A stretch of DNA of 24,093 nt. Source: Agrobacterium fabrum. Lineage in GTDB: Bacteria > Pseudomonadota > Alphaproteobacteria > Rhizobiales > Rhizobiaceae. This document shows positions 7,850 to 14,664 of this stretch, one piece after another; positions within the stretch are counted from its first letter, which is position 1, and each line of letters begins with the position of its first letter. A program made the position numbers and the translations under genes. The stretch spans positions 1 to 24,093 of the forward strand of contig QFOL01000029.1 in the NCBI GenBank assembly GCA_003241215.1, read 5' to 3'. The notes beneath the pieces were generated by a model. That model was not told where the DNA came from and searched no databases. It worked only from the letters and a program-made list of their open reading frames with translations.

Positions 7850-9790
7850 ATGAAGAAAATTTTGGGACTGGGCATGCTGAGCGTTTCGGCGATAACGCTG
7901 TCAGCCGGAGCGGCTCTGGCCGACTACGAGCTCAACATTCTTCACATCAACGATTTTCACTCCCGTATCGAATCGATCAACAAGTTCGACTCGACCTGCT
8001 CGGCGGAAGAAGAAGGCAAGAACGAATGCTTCGGCGGCGCCGCGCGCCTGCTGACCGCAATCAACCAGACCCGTGATGCACTGAAGACTGAAGGCAAGAA
8101 TGTTCTCCTGCTCAATGCCGGTGACAATTTCCAGGGTTCGCTGTTCTACACCACCTACAAGGGTACGGTGGAAGCAGAAATGCTGAACGCCATGAAGTTC
8201 GACGCCATGACCGTCGGCAACCATGAGTTCGACGATAGCGAAGACGGCCTTGCCGGCTTCCTCGACAAGGTGCAGTTCCCGGTCGTAACGGCCAATGTGG
8301 TGGCCACCGCCGCCTCGAAAATCGGCGACCGCGTCAAGCCCTCCATCGTGCTTGAAGTCGGCGGGCAGAAAATCGGCATCGTCGGCGCTGTCGCCAACGA
8401 TACCGCAGAACTGGCAACGCCCGGTCCCAATATCACCATCGCCGAAGATGTCGCGAAAATCAGCGAACAGGTCCAGAAGCTGAAGCAGGACGGCGTCAAC
8501 AAGATCATCGCGCTCACCCATGTCGGTTATGCGCGCGATCTCGAATTCATCGCCAAAATTCCCGATGTCGACGTCGTGGTCGGCGGCCACAGCCACACGC
8601 TGCTGTCCAACACCGACCAGAAGGCCGAAGGCCCCTATCCGACGCTCGTCGACAATCCCGGCGGCTACAAGGTTCCGGTCGTGCAGGCCGGCCAGTACAG
8701 CAAATATCTCGGTGACCTCAAAGTGGTCTTCGACGACAATGGCGTGGTCAAGGAAAGCAAGGGCGACCCGATCCTCATCGATTCCTCCTTCAAGCCCGAT
8801 GAAGCCACGCTGAAGCGCATCGACGAGCTGAAGGCGCCGATCGAAGCGCTGAAAGCCAAGGTCGTCGGCACCTCGGAAGGCCCGATCGAGGGCGACCGCA
8901 AGATTTGCCGCGTGAAGGAATGCTCCATGGGCAACCTGGTTGCCGATGCAACGCTCGCCCGCGTCAAGGATCAGGGTGTCACCATCGCTTTCGCAAACAG
9001 CGGCGGCCTGCGCTCCTCCATCGATAGCGGCGATGTCTCCATGGGCGAAGTGCTGACGGTTCTGCCCTTCCAGAACACCGTCGCGACCTTCCAGCTGAAA
9101 GGCGAGGATATTCGTGCCGCCCTCGAAAACGGCGTCAGCCAGATCGATGATGGTGCGGGTCGCTTCATGCAGGTTTCCGGCATGAAATATTCCTTCGACC
9201 GCTCGAAGCCGGCCGGCGGCCGCATCGTTTCGGTCGAAGTCAAGGAAGGCGACGCCTTCGTACCGCTTGACCCTGCCAAGACCTACATCGTCGCGGCCAA
9301 TAATTACGTGCGCACCGGGGGTGACGGCTTCAAGGTCTTCGCGACCAAGGCGATCAACGCCTATGACTTCGGCCCCAATCTCGAAGAGGCTGTCGCTGCC
9401 TATATCACCGCCAACAGCCCCTATAAGCCCTACACGGATGGCCGTATCAGCGAAGTGACGCCCGCCGGTTACGTCGCTCCGGCAAAGCCCGCGGCACCGG
9501 CACCAGCCGCAACTGCGCCCGCTCCAGCGGCGGCGCCGACGCCCGCAGCACCTGCGCCGACCACCACGACGACACCTGCACCCGCTGCAACCGCGCCGGC
9601 ATCCCCGGCGCCGGCCGCAGCCGCGGCAGCCGTCAGTAAATATGTCGTCGCAAAGGGCGATTCGCTCTGGAAGATCGCCGCTGAAAAATACGGCGACGGC
9701 TCGCTCTGGACCAGGATTGCCAAAGCAAATACGCTGAGACAGCCAAACCACATTGAAGTCGGCGAAGAACTGGAACTGCCGGCCCAATAA
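7850..9790 (+). CDS. Secreted 5'-nucleotidase/metallophosphatase with C-terminal LysM domain
   Basis: A UshA/NT5E-type exported nucleotidase, 646 residues. Seen: a signal peptide (1-24, cleavage after AGAALA); a metallophosphoesterase domain with metal motifs LHINDFHSR, AGDNFQGS, VGNHEFD, LTHVGY and VGGHSHT; a C-terminal 5'-nucleotidase domain with FANSGGLRSSID and AANNYVRTGGDGF; a Pro/Ala/Thr linker (about 541-595); and a LysM peptidoglycan-binding domain (597-646, YVVAKGDSLWKIAAEKYGDG...VGEELELP). Two close cysteine pairs, in TCSAEEEGKNEC and CRVKEC, suggest disulfides, fitting the periplasm. Expected action is dephosphorylation of nucleotides or UDP-sugars outside the membrane. LysM probably tethers the enzyme to the sacculus, unlike E. 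coli UshA. AGGAGAGAGGA precedes the ATG. Followed by a terminator. Confidence 0.93.
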   Translation: MKKILGLGMLSVSAITLSAGAALADYELNILHINDFHSRIESINKFDSTCSAEEEGKNECFGGAARLLTAINQTRDALKTEGKNVLLLNAGDNFQGSLFYTTYKGTVEAEMLNAMKFDAMTVGNHEFDDSEDGLAGFLDKVQFPVVTANVVATAASKIGDRVKPSIVLEVGGQKIGIVGAVANDTAELATPGPNITIAEDVAKISEQVQKLKQDGVNKIIALTHVGYARDLEFIAKIPDVDVVVGGHSHTLLSNTDQKAEGPYPTLVDNPGGYKVPVVQAGQYSKYLGDLKVVFDDNGVVKESKGDPILIDSSFKPDEATLKRIDELKAPIEALKAKVVGTSEGPIEGDRKICRVKECSMGNLVADATLARVKDQGVTIAFANSGGLRSSIDSGDVSMGEVLTVLPFQNTVATFQLKGEDIRAALENGVSQIDDGAGRFMQVSGMKYSFDRSKPAGGRIVSVEVKEGDAFVPLDPAKTYIVAANNYVRTGGDGFKVFATKAINAYDFGPNLEEAVAAYITANSPYKPYTDGRISEVTPAGYVAPAKPAAPAPAATAPAPAAAPTPAAPAPTTTTTPAPAATAPASPAPAAAAAAVSKYVVAKGDSLWKIAAEKYGDGSLWTRIAKANTLRQPNHIEVGEELELPAQ

Positions 9791-9831
9791 GCCGGGCATG
9801 GACAGACAGGGCAATTTGCCGCAGATACGAC

Positions 9832-9875
9832 GCCGGCCCTCGGATAACGGGGCCGGCTTCTTATTTTCCTTTTAA
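9832..9875 (+). terminator. Intrinsic terminator after the nucleotidase gene
   Basis: An 8-bp stem GCCGGCCC/GGGCCGGC (9832-9839 with 9850-9857), 10-base loop, then TTCTTATTTTCCTTTT. It lies 42 bases past the stop codon. Confidence 0.88.
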
Positions 9876-10145
9876 AAACAGATCGATATGGATCAGTTTT
9901 TGGCGAACGGCATCCTGCAGATTGCCCCAGCCCGCAAATAGCCTGCGCGGGTGGTTTAATCCTGAAAAATTTCGTCTAGAACACGTGAACAAATTGACGG
10001 CGCGAGCGTATAGCTCGGCTATTCCCGGCCAGACCTCGTCACGGTTTGCGTTCGGGCTACACAAACAGACGATGGAGCGTTTCCGGCCTTTATCCGACGC
10101 GGAACCGTTCCTCAAGCAATCAGTCCGAGTTTCAGGGTATCATTC
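9876..10145. other. Non-coding leader region upstream of hemH
   Basis: The gene-free stretch from 9791 to 10145 is 355 bases. Apart from the terminator at 9832-9875 I see no gene in it. It should carry the hemH promoter. A TTGACG at 9994-9999 could be a -35 box but has no good -10 partner. A TCTAGAA-containing palindromic patch near 9973-9985 resembles half of an Irr-type box but does not fit the full consensus. A minus-strand open frame across it has no recognisable features. Confidence 0.4.
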
Positions 10146-11180
10146 ATGGCGACAGAACTATCCCCTCTCCCCGCAAACCATCCCCGTGCAGCGTTCGGCA
10201 AGGTAGGCGTCCTGCTGGTCAACCTCGGCACACCCGATGGTACGGACTATTGGTCGATGCGCCGTTATCTGGCGGAATTTCTGAGCGACAAGCGGGTGAT
10301 CGAATGGTCGCGCCTCTATTGGTACCCCATCCTTTACGGCATCGTCCTCAACAAACGCCCGCAGAAGGTGGGCAAGGCCTATGAGGAAATCTGGAACCAC
10401 GAGCACAACGAAAGTTACCTGCGCACCTATACACGCAGCCAGGGCGAGTTGATGGCCGAGGCGCTGAAGGACCTGCCCAATGTCGTGGTCGACTGGGGCA
10501 TGCGTTACGGCCAGCCTTCCATCGCCTCCAAGATCGACGCGCTGAAGGAGCAGGGCTGCGAAAAAATCCTGCTTTTCCCGCTTTATCCGCAATATGCCGC
10601 ATCAACCACGGCAACCGTGAACGACAAGGCTTTCGAGCACCTGATGAAGCTGCGCTGGCAGCCCGCTATCCGCACCGTGCCGCCCTATCATGACGACCCG
10701 GCCTATATAGAGGCGCTCGCCGCTTCCGTCAGAAACCATCTGGCGACGCTGGACTGGGAGCCGGAAATGCTGATCACCTCTTTCCATGGCATTCCGCAAT
10801 CCTATTTCAAAAAGGGCGATCCCTATTATTGCCATTGCCAGAAAACCGCCCGGCTGCTGCGCGAAGCGCTGGGGCGGAGCGAGAAGAACTTCATGATCAC
10901 CTTCCAGTCGCGTTTCGGACCGGAAGAATGGCTGCAGCCCTATACCGACAAAACCGTTGAAAAGTTGGCTTCCGAGGGTATCAAGCGCATCGCCGTCATG
11001 AATCCGGGCTTCGTTTCGGACTGTCTTGAAACACTGGAAGAAATTGCCGGTGAAGCCGGTGAAATCTTCCTGCATAATGGCGGGGAGAAATTCACCCATA
11101 TTCCGTGCCTCAACGACAGCATCGAGGGCATGAACGTTCTCGAAAAGGTTGTAAGACGAGAGTTGCAAGGCTGGGTGTAA
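10146..11180 (+). CDS. hemH: Ferrochelatase
   Basis: Inserts Fe(II) into protoporphyrin IX, the last step of protoheme synthesis; cytosolic face of the membrane. The 344-residue length is normal. Seen: N-terminal GKVGVLLVNLGTPD; LLFPLYPQYAASTTATV; the ferrochelatase signature LITSFHGIPQSYF with metal-site H214, followed by GDPYYCHCQKT; FQSRFGPEEWLQPYT; and GFVSDCLETLEEI with the catalytic-site glutamates. The ATG start is preceded by a weak purine-rich stretch (TTTCAGGGTATC). It is followed after 59 bases by the SPFH gene with no terminator between, so hemH-SPFH-nfeD may be one transcript. In rhizobia heme genes often answer to Irr or RirA; I see no convincing box here. Confidence 0.97.
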   Translation: MATELSPLPANHPRAAFGKVGVLLVNLGTPDGTDYWSMRRYLAEFLSDKRVIEWSRLYWYPILYGIVLNKRPQKVGKAYEEIWNHEHNESYLRTYTRSQGELMAEALKDLPNVVVDWGMRYGQPSIASKIDALKEQGCEKILLFPLYPQYAASTTATVNDKAFEHLMKLRWQPAIRTVPPYHDDPAYIEALAASVRNHLATLDWEPEMLITSFHGIPQSYFKKGDPYYCHCQKTARLLREALGRSEKNFMITFQSRFGPEEWLQPYTDKTVEKLASEGIKRIAVMNPGFVSDCLETLEEIAGEAGEIFLHNGGEKFTHIPCLNDSIEGMNVLEKVVRRELQGWV

Positions 11181-11227
11181 TATTGCCATAAGGATGGCGG
11201 GGTAAAACCCTGACGTTTCTGATCCTT

Positions 11228-11233
11228 GGAGGG
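11228..11233 (+). promoter_or_regulatory. Ribosome-binding site that fixes the SPFH gene start
   Basis: GGAGGG is six bases ahead of ATG 11240. The in-frame GTG at 11237 would be only three bases away, so ATG is preferred. An imperfect hairpin with outer arms AAGGAT (11190-11195) and ATCCTT (11222-11227) ends right against this site. Confidence 0.75.
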
Positions 11234-11239
11234 AAAGTG

Positions 11240-12283
11240 ATGATTGCATTGGGCGGTTTCGACATCGTCGTCATAGCGGCGGTTGTTCTGGTTATTCTGG
11301 TGCTGTTTGCCGGCATCAAGACCGTGCCGCAGGGGCATCGTTACACGGTTGAACGGTTCGGGCGTTACACCCGCACGCTCGAACCCGGCCTGAACCTCAT
11401 CGTGCCGTTTTTCGAAAGCATCGGTTCGAAAATGAATGTGATGGAGCAGGTGCTCCACATACCGACGCAGGAAGTCATCACCCGCGACAATGCCAGCGTC
11501 TCCGCCGATGCCGTTACCTTCTATCAGGTGCTCAACGCCGCCCAGGCGGCTTACCAGATCGCCAATCTGGAGATGGCGATCGAAAACCTCACCATGACCA
11601 ATATCCGTTCGGTGATGGGCTCCATGGACCTCGATGAGCTGCTGTCGAACCGCGACGCGATCAATGATCGCCTGCTGCGCGTGGTCGATGAGGCGGTAGG
11701 CCCCTGGGGCATCAAGGTCACCCGTATCGAAATCAAGGATATCGCGCCGCCGAAGGATCTCGTCGATTCCATGGCCCGGCAGATGAAGGCGGAGCGCGAA
11801 AAGCGTGCGCAGGTGCTGGAAGCCGAAGGCGCCCGCAACGCCCAGATCCTGCGCGCGGAAGGTGCAAAACAATCCGCCATTCTTGAAGCGGAAGGCCAGC
11901 GCGAGGCGGCGTTCCGCGATGCCGAGGCGCGTGAGCGTCTGGCAGAAGCCGAAGCCAATGCCACCCGCATGGTCTCGGAAGCCATTGCCGCCGGCAATGT
12001 TCACGCCATCAACTATTTCGTCGCCCAGAAATATACCGAAGCGCTTGTCGAAATCGGCGCGGCGAAGAATTCCAAGATCGTTCTGATGCCGATGGAAGCT
12101 TCGGCGCTGATCGGCTCCCTTGGCGGCATAGGCACGATTGCGAGGGAAGTGTTCGGCGACAAGGGCGACGCGCCGAGCGCGCCGGCCGCCCCGTCCCGCT
12201 CCGTGCCGCCGGCACGGTCTTCCGGTCAGAACATCAATGTCAGCATCCCCGGCAATCCCTTCGGCTCTTCATCGGAGAAGTGA
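11240..12283 (+). CDS. qmcA: SPFH/band-7 (stomatin/QmcA-like) membrane protein
   Basis: A membrane-scaffold protein of 347 residues. Seen: one N-terminal transmembrane segment (about 6-27, IVVIAAVVLVILVLFAG); an SPFH domain starting at KTVPQGHRYTVERFGRY, through PGLNLIVPF and TRDNASVSADAVTFYQV to GIKVTRIEIKDI; a charged Ala/Glu-rich coiled coil with repeated AEGA/AEGQ units (about 180-245) in which 'EAEGARNAQILRAEGAKQ' is typical; and a disordered Pro/Ser tail. E. coli QmcA (YbbK) has the same order. Such proteins form large rings and organise membrane domains, often around FtsH. Its partner NfeD follows two bases after the stop, the classic stomatin-NfeD pair. Symbol by similarity only. Confidence 0.92.
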   Translation: MIALGGFDIVVIAAVVLVILVLFAGIKTVPQGHRYTVERFGRYTRTLEPGLNLIVPFFESIGSKMNVMEQVLHIPTQEVITRDNASVSADAVTFYQVLNAAQAAYQIANLEMAIENLTMTNIRSVMGSMDLDELLSNRDAINDRLLRVVDEAVGPWGIKVTRIEIKDIAPPKDLVDSMARQMKAEREKRAQVLEAEGARNAQILRAEGAKQSAILEAEGQREAAFRDAEARERLAEAEANATRMVSEAIAAGNVHAINYFVAQKYTEALVEIGAAKNSKIVLMPMEASALIGSLGGIGTIAREVFGDKGDAPSAPAAPSRSVPPARSSGQNINVSIPGNPFGSSSEK

Positions 12284-12285
12284 CG

Positions 12286-12750
12286 ATGTTGCAACGGCTT
12301 GCCACTGAGTTGGGACCCTGGAGCTGGTGGATTGTCGGCTTCGTGCTGCTTGCCGCCGAACTCATCGCGCCCGGCGTCTTCTTGATCTGGATCGGCCTTG
12401 CCGCGCTGGTGATCGGCGCCCTTTCGCTGTTCCTGTGGGATGCCGCAGTCTGGGCCTGGCAATTGCAACTGGTGCTGTTTGCCGCACTTTCGGTGGTCTT
12501 TGCCCTCCTCGGCCGGAAATATTTCGGCCGAAATCGCGCGGCAAGCGACGAACCCTTCCTCAACCAGCGGGAGGCAAGCCTTGTCGGCCGCACAGCCACA
12601 CTGCAGGAACCAATCGTCGAAGGGCGTGGCCGGATCAGGCTGGATGACACCTGGTGGCCGGTGAACGGCGAAGACCTGCCGGCCGGAACCCGTGTCAGGA
12701 TTGCCTCGGCACGCGGACGCACGCTGACGATCGAGCCGATGGACCGATGA
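12286..12750 (+). CDS. NfeD-like membrane protein (YbbJ type)
   Basis: A short NfeD protein of 154 residues that pairs with the SPFH protein encoded just upstream. Seen: two or three hydrophobic segments (about 11-45, WWIVGFVLLAAELIAPGVFL then WIGLAALVIGALSLFL; and about 56-76), then a soluble OB-fold-like domain with SLVGRTATLQEPIVEGRGRIRLDD and WPVNGEDLPAGTRVRI. It lacks the ClpP-like protease domain of long NfeD proteins. ATG 12286 is chosen because GGAGAAG (12274-12280) gives a normal spacing. A GTG overlapping the previous stop at 12280 is the alternative but is too close to that site. The two-base gap to the SPFH gene indicates translational coupling. NfeD probably docks on the SPFH assembly; the molecular role is unknown. 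Confidence 0.9.
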   Translation: MLQRLATELGPWSWWIVGFVLLAAELIAPGVFLIWIGLAALVIGALSLFLWDAAVWAWQLQLVLFAALSVVFALLGRKYFGRNRAASDEPFLNQREASLVGRTATLQEPIVEGRGRIRLDDTWWPVNGEDLPAGTRVRIASARGRTLTIEPMDR

Positions 12751-12756
12751 GCTTCC

Positions 12757-12769
12757 AGGCTGACAGCCT
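12757..12769. terminator. Small hairpin between convergent nfeD and kdsD
   Basis: AGGCT, loop GAC, AGCCT, in the 18-base gap between two convergent stop codons and touching the kdsD stop. No T-tract on either strand, so its role as a terminator is weak. Confidence 0.35.
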
Positions 12770-13764
12770 CAGGCGACGCCGATCCTCAATAAATCGTGGA
12801 AATGCACCAGCCCAACCGGCCGGTTGTCATCATCAACGACGATAAGCGCGCCGATGTGGAATTTTTCCAGCGTCGCCAGCGCGCTGGTCGCCAGAACCGA
12901 TTTTTTGACGGTTTTCGGCGTGCGGGTCATGATGTCGTCGACCGTCAATTCGGCAAGGTTGCGCGACAGATTCCGCGCCATGTCGCCTTCGGTGACGATA
13001 CCGCACAGACGCCCATCCTCGTCCAGAATGCCGACGCAGCCGAAATGTTTGCGCGAGAGAACACCCACCGCCTCCGGCATGGCCGTTCCCTTGTTCACCA
13101 GCGGCACACGATCGCCGATATGCATGATATCGCTGACCAGCGTGAGGCTCGCTCCCAGCTTGCCGCCCGGATGAAATACCTTGAAATCGCCCGCAGTGAA
13201 GTTGCGCGCTTCCAGAAGCGCAACGGCGAGAGCATCGCCCAAAGCAAGCTGCATCAGTGTGGAGGTCGTGGGGGCAAGACCCAGCGGACAAGCTTCCTGT
13301 TCATTGGGGACCAGAAGCACGATATCGGAGGCTTGCGCCAGAGATGAATTTTCCGAACAGGTGAGCGCGATCAGCGGAATGGAAAAACGGCGGGAATAGT
13401 TGATGATGCTGCGCAATTCCGCGCTTTCGCCGCCCTTGGAGATCGCCAGAACCACGTCATCGCCGCCGATCATGCCGAGATCGCCATGATTGGCCTCCGC
13501 CGCATGCACGAAAAAGGCGGGCGTTCCAGTAGAGGCAAAGGTGGCGGCAAGCTTTGCGCCAATGTGGCCGCTTTTGCCGACCCCGGTAATGATGAGGCGA
13601 CCATTCGACTGGCCGATGGTTTCGATCGCCTTGCAGAAAGGCTCGGAAAGGCCGTTCCGGAGAGCGTCCTCGAGGGCAGCAAGGCCAGCCCGCTCCATCG
13701 AAATCGTCCGGAGTGCGGATTCGATGGCGTTGTCTTCGACCAGTTTGACGGCGCGCGTAATCAT
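12769..13764 (-). CDS. kdsD: KpsF/GutQ-family arabinose-5-phosphate isomerase
   Basis: Interconverts ribulose 5-phosphate and arabinose 5-phosphate, the first step to KDO of lipopolysaccharide; cytosolic. 331 residues, as E. coli KdsD (328), with aligned N-termini supporting this start. Seen: a SIS domain (about 52-185) with GVGKSGHIGAKLAATFASTG, FFVHAAEANHGDLGM (H87, H93) and FHPGGKLG (H198), then two CBS domains (about 212-265 and 278-331). Odd point: the sugar-phosphate loop reads AISKGGES where E. coli has AISNSGES, so the usual Ser is Gly (residue 111). It is convergent with nfeD with an 18-base gap. Ribosome-binding site is modest (AAAGAG about 12 bases upstream). Other members of the family act on other sugar phosphates, so the substrate is likely but not proven. 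Confidence 0.9.
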   Translation of the reverse strand: MITRAVKLVEDNAIESALRTISMERAGLAALEDALRNGLSEPFCKAIETIGQSNGRLIITGVGKSGHIGAKLAATFASTGTPAFFVHAAEANHGDLGMIGGDDVVLAISKGGESAELRSIINYSRRFSIPLIALTCSENSSLAQASDIVLLVPNEQEACPLGLAPTTSTLMQLALGDALAVALLEARNFTAGDFKVFHPGGKLGASLTLVSDIMHIGDRVPLVNKGTAMPEAVGVLSRKHFGCVGILDEDGRLCGIVTEGDMARNLSRNLAELTVDDIMTRTPKTVKKSVLATSALATLEKFHIGALIVVDDDNRPVGLVHFHDLLRIGVA

Positions 13765-13795
13765 GGCCGACTGTTACTCTTTCAGCCGGAATAAG

Positions 13796-13832
13796 TCCAC
13801 TCTCCAGCCGGTCGGCTCCAGGTTTTAGTGGA
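13796..13832. repeat. Imperfect hairpin between kdsD and the PAS gene
   Basis: Outer arms TCCACT (13796-13801) and AGTGGA (13827-13832), inner arms AGCCG/CGGCT (13806-13817). It lies in the 110-base gap, upstream of kdsD and downstream of the PAS gene on the minus strand. It could end the PAS transcript or act in the kdsD leader. Confidence 0.45.
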
Positions 13833-13874
13833 TGCCGCTCGAAAGCACTCAACAGTCTCGGGATGACGCCACGA

Positions 13875-14240
13875 TCAATGACGCCGGTCCGGTGGAGAAA
13901 TCTCCTCAATCGTTCCAAGTCGCTTGAAGGGGATGTTTTCCTCGTCGACCAGATAGCGCCCGAGCGTCCTTACCCACGAGACCGAGCCATCGCTGCGGCG
14001 CACGGCATATTCCTGATCATAAAAACTCGCGGCCTTCAGGGTGGTCAACGCCGTTTCGATGACACGATTTCGATGATCCAGATCCACCTTTTCGAGCATC
14101 TGGAAAATACTGATACCCTGCATCGCCTGCCTCAGCGGAATTCCGAAGAGTTCAGCGCATACTTCATCCAGATAAAAACGGTCGTTGGTAATATCCCAAC
14201 AATAAAAACCGACCTGTTTGGCGTTCAAAACGGGATTCAT
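13875..14240 (-). CDS. Stand-alone PAS-domain protein
   Basis: A 121-residue protein that is essentially one PAS fold (PAS_3 type). Seen: VGFYCWDITNDRFYLDEVCAELFGI at the start in two joined blocks, a middle helix with HRNRVIETALTTL, and the typical end YAVRRSDGSVSWVRTLGRY followed by GTIEEI. No output domain, signal peptide or membrane segment. PAS-only proteins can sense small ligands or pair with kinases and cyclases; nothing here names a partner. The ATG has no good ribosome-binding site, and an in-frame stop lies only 13 bases upstream, so the start is forced if the gene is real. It may be a remnant of a larger sensor. It is divergent from the beta-barrel gene across 424 non-coding bases. 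Confidence 0.72.
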   Translation of the reverse strand: MNPVLNAKQVGFYCWDITNDRFYLDEVCAELFGIPLRQAMQGISIFQMLEKVDLDHRNRVIETALTTLKAASFYDQEYAVRRSDGSVSWVRTLGRYLVDEENIPFKRLGTIEEISPPDRRH

Positions 14241-14301
14241 GAAACGACGCTGTCACATAAAATAAAATTCAATACGATTGGCCGAACAATAAAAGATCAG
14301 C

Positions 14302-14318
14302 CCCTATAAATCATAGGG
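14302..14318. repeat. Inverted repeat upstream of the PAS gene
   Basis: CCCTAT, spacer AAATC, ATAGGG. It lies 62 bases upstream of the PAS start codon, a suitable place for an operator. Unassigned. Confidence 0.5.
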
Positions 14319-14495
14319 CGATTCCATGCCAAGTTGAAATGTTTTAATCTTCTCATATTCGGAATATTTTCACTTATAGCTGTTTTCCTCCAGTCGTCTG
14401 GGTAGGCAGAATAGCGGCAGGCACCTCCGACAGCGATGGCCGCTGATCTTTCGCCCCTGCGGAAACGCTGAAATCCCGGCGATCTTTATCAACTG

Positions 14496-14531
14496 TTAAC
14501 CATAAAAAACCTATTGTTAAAGCGATGTTAA
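14496..14531. promoter_or_regulatory. CtrA-like binding site (full site plus half-site)
   Basis: TTAA-AGCGATG-TTAA at 14517-14531 matches the alphaproteobacterial CtrA full-site pattern TTAA-N7-TTAA exactly, and TTAACCAT at 14496-14503 is the classic CtrA half-site. Three TGTTAA copies start at 14494, 14515 and 14526, spaced 21 and 11 bases, that is, on one face of the helix. It lies about 130 bases ahead of the barrel gene. Confidence 0.6.
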
Positions 14532-14653
14532 AACTTGCGTCGCCTGTCCGGTCCCTGGTTTCTTCACATCACTTCATCGGCCTGCCGCTCGTCGGGCCTG
14601 AGGCGATGTCCTGGGAGCTTTCGATCGGACATCGACCGAACCTGCCGGGTGAA

Positions 14654-14658
14654 AAGGA
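14654..14658 (+). promoter_or_regulatory. Ribosome-binding site pointing to a GTG start
   Basis: AAGGA abuts ATG 14659 directly, with no spacer, but is six bases from the in-frame GTG at 14665. GTG is therefore the likelier start of the barrel gene. Confidence 0.6.
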
Positions 14659-14664
14659 ATGAAC

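Larger units (their letters stand above)
14241..14664. other. AT-rich non-coding region between divergent genes
   Basis: 424 bases without a supportable gene. The part next to the PAS gene (14250-14385) is distinctly AT-rich for this window. It holds a 6-bp inverted repeat at 14302-14318, one GANTC site (14320-14324), and the CtrA-like boxes at 14496-14531. No tRNA or small-RNA signature was recognised. Confidence 0.7.

Noticed and set aside
9477..9637. Tandem DNA repeat or CRISPR-like array
   Set aside because: It is the coding sequence of the Pro/Ala/Thr linker; the units are irregular and in frame.
7901..9814. A 637-codon open frame on the minus strand
   Set aside because: It is antisense to the nucleotidase gene; the translation is Gly/Arg/Asp-rich with no domain. 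High GC makes long shadow frames common.
9970..9990. Irr (ICE) box ahead of hemH
   Set aside because: Only TAGAA is shared with the consensus; the symmetric other half is absent.
9861..10115. An 84-codon minus-strand frame between the nucleotidase and hemH genes
   Set aside because: It overlaps the terminator tail, has no ribosome-binding site or known motif.
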